This document shows positions 62,283 to 64,000 of a stretch of DNA of 64,000 nucleotides, one piece after another (positions within the stretch are counted from its first letter, which is position 1; every line of letters starts with the position of its first letter). Under the pieces are notes generated by a model, which did not search any database, was not told the origin of the DNA, and saw only the letters and a list, made by a program, of their open reading frames with translations. This DNA is from Pacificoceanicola onchidii (GTDB lineage Bacteria; Pseudomonadota; Alphaproteobacteria; Rhodobacterales; Rhodobacteraceae): NCBI RefSeq assembly GCF_004804335.1, contig NZ_SRXY01000007.1, positions 248,001 to 312,000 of the forward strand, written 5' to 3'. A program made the position numbers and the translations under genes.

Positions 62283-62516
62283 TGGTCGGGCCGGTATTGC
62301 GCAAGCCTGCTTTGACATGTGGAACCGGGCGCCGCGTGGTGCACGCAGGCAGCTCGGCGCAGTTTGGTTAACAAAGTATTCCCATTCCGCCCGCTACAAT
62401 TGAAGGAAGAAACGTGAATTTACGCCCGCCCCTTGCGGGTGTCTGGGGGCAGTACTAAGACTCTATAAACTCCTAGGCTTTAGGCATTGACGCAAACACC
62501 AGCAGGCAGGTTCCCG
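62283..62516. other. Intergenic region upstream of clpP
   Basis: TTGCGG-N17-TAAGAC at about 62433-62461 is a candidate sigma-70-type promoter, and CTATAA follows. The -35 and -10 matches are only moderate and I do not see a clear heat-shock consensus. No gene is apparent in this stretch. Confidence 0.35.
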
Positions 62517-63152
62517 ATGAAAGACCCGATTGACGTTTACATGAACACTCTCGTTCCCATGGTGGTTGAGCAGACCAGCCGTGGCGAACGCGCTTACGAC
62601 ATCTTCTCGCGCTTGCTGAAAGAGCGGATCATTTTCCTCAATGGTCAGGTGCACGACGGCATGTCGAGCCTGATCGTGGCGCAGCTGCTGCATCTCGAGG
62701 CGGAAAACCCGTCGAAGGAAATCTCCATGTATATCAACAGCCCCGGCGGCGTGGTGACCTCCGGCCTGTCGATCTACGACACCATGCAGTACATCAAGCC
62801 GAAGGTCTCGACGCTGGTGATCGGCCAGGCGGCCTCCATGGGCTCGCTGCTTCTGACGGCCGGTGAGGCGGGCATGCGCTTCTCGCTCCCGAACAGCCGC
62901 ATCATGGTTCACCAGCCCTCCGGCGGGTACCAGGGTCAGGCGACCGACATCATGATTCACGCGGAAGAGACGCTGAAACTCAAACGCCGCCTCAATGAAA
63001 TCTACGTGAAGCACACAGGCCAGACGCTCAAGGCCGTGGAAAGCGCGCTGGAGCGCGATAACTTCATGGATGCCGAAGAGGCAAAGAAATGGGGCCTGAT
63101 CGACGAAATCGTCACCTCGCGCCAAGCCGGTGATGACGAGGCAGGCAAATAA
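62517..63152 (+). CDS. clpP: ATP-dependent Clp protease proteolytic subunit
   Basis: A 211-residue serine protease subunit. Catalytic Ser107 is in GQAASMGS, His132 in MVHQPSGG, and Asp is in the C-terminal half. It forms the tetradecameric chamber that works with ClpX. I chose the ATG at 62517 because AGGCAGG is 6 bp upstream; an in-frame TTG at 62487 would add ten residues. It precedes clpX by 156 bp, the usual order. Confidence 0.96.
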   Translation: MKDPIDVYMNTLVPMVVEQTSRGERAYDIFSRLLKERIIFLNGQVHDGMSSLIVAQLLHLEAENPSKEISMYINSPGGVVTSGLSIYDTMQYIKPKVSTLVIGQAASMGSLLLTAGEAGMRFSLPNSRIMVHQPSGGYQGQATDIMIHAEETLKLKRRLNEIYVKHTGQTLKAVESALERDNFMDAEEAKKWGLIDEIVTSRQAGDDEAGK

Positions 63153-63308
63153 AAACTGTGTTTCGCCCGATCCACGGGCGAGGCAAACTTTCGGATTGCT
63201 CGCCCCTTTGGCCTGCCATAAGCTGACGGGAACAGGGCGTTCGGTGCGAAAATACGGCGCGTGCCTCGGTTCAATTTGCGAACCGGGGACCGTCAGGAAA
63301 GGTGCAAT

Positions 63309-64000
<692 letters not shown>

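Noticed and set aside
63163-63181. Hairpin between clpP and clpX considered as a terminator
   Set aside because: TCGCCCG-ATCCA-CGGGCGA has no T run and lies within a conserved operon; it may be an RNA-processing structure at most.

Overview
The window comes from an alphaproteobacterium of the order Rhodobacterales, most likely the Roseobacter group. The evidence is the GC-rich sequence, a ccoNOQP cbb3 oxidase beside a universal stress protein gene with FNR boxes, the divergent fnrL/hemN pair, a membrane-anchored cytochrome c552 (CycM), a heterotetrameric sarcosine oxidase operon and a complete chemolithotrophic sox cluster. I found no rRNA, tRNA, CRISPR array, insertion sequence or phage gene. 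The left end cuts an acyltransferase gene and the right end cuts clpX.

Layout. 1-1.9 kb: three phospholipid-type genes (acyltransferase, CdsA-like, CDP-alcohol transferase with an altered active site). 2-9.7 kb: the low-oxygen block, ccoNOQP (-), usp (+), phzF-like and fnrL (-), hemN (+), with three FNR boxes. 9.7-17 kb: a MarR/EamA exporter pair and the yejABEF peptide importer. 17-19.5 kb: cycM, prephenate dehydratase, a methylguanine-DNA methyltransferase and a small membrane protein. 19.5-27.9 kb: two paralogous three-gene cassettes (vWA/TadG-like plus two TadE-like proteins) pointing away from a glutamate dehydrogenase gene. 27.9-33.8 kb: sarcosine oxidase soxBDAG with an extra secreted-protein gene inside. 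33.8-41.5 kb: dnaG, rpoD and a run of small conserved genes plus an M20 hydrolase. 41.6-48.7 kb: nrdR-ribD and ribE, separated by three capsule-export genes on the other strand. 48.7-62.3 kb: the sulfur oxidation cluster, soxRS and soxT on minus, soxVWXYZABCDEF on plus. 62.5 kb to the end: clpP and clpX.

How it works together. The Sox proteins carry out periplasmic thiosulfate and sulfide oxidation. SoxXA loads sulfur on SoxYZ, SoxB releases sulfate, SoxCD oxidises the sulfane sulfur, SoxEF handles sulfide, SoxV/W/S supply reductant, SoxT imports a sulfur species and SoxR represses. The cytochrome c pool feeds oxidases such as the cbb3 enzyme at the other end of the window. FnrL links haem synthesis (hemN), the oxidase and the stress protein to oxygen level.

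The most unusual feature is soxD. It carries an in-frame tandem duplication of its first cytochrome domain (two 588-bp copies, about 27 base differences, only three amino-acid differences), so the protein should bind three haems where the usual SoxD binds two. Other points worth following up are hairpins between sox cistrons, the duplicated vWA/TadE cassettes, a terminator-like hairpin at the start of kpsC, the altered CDP-alcohol transferase motif and a 96-bp nested palindrome at 6.5 kb.
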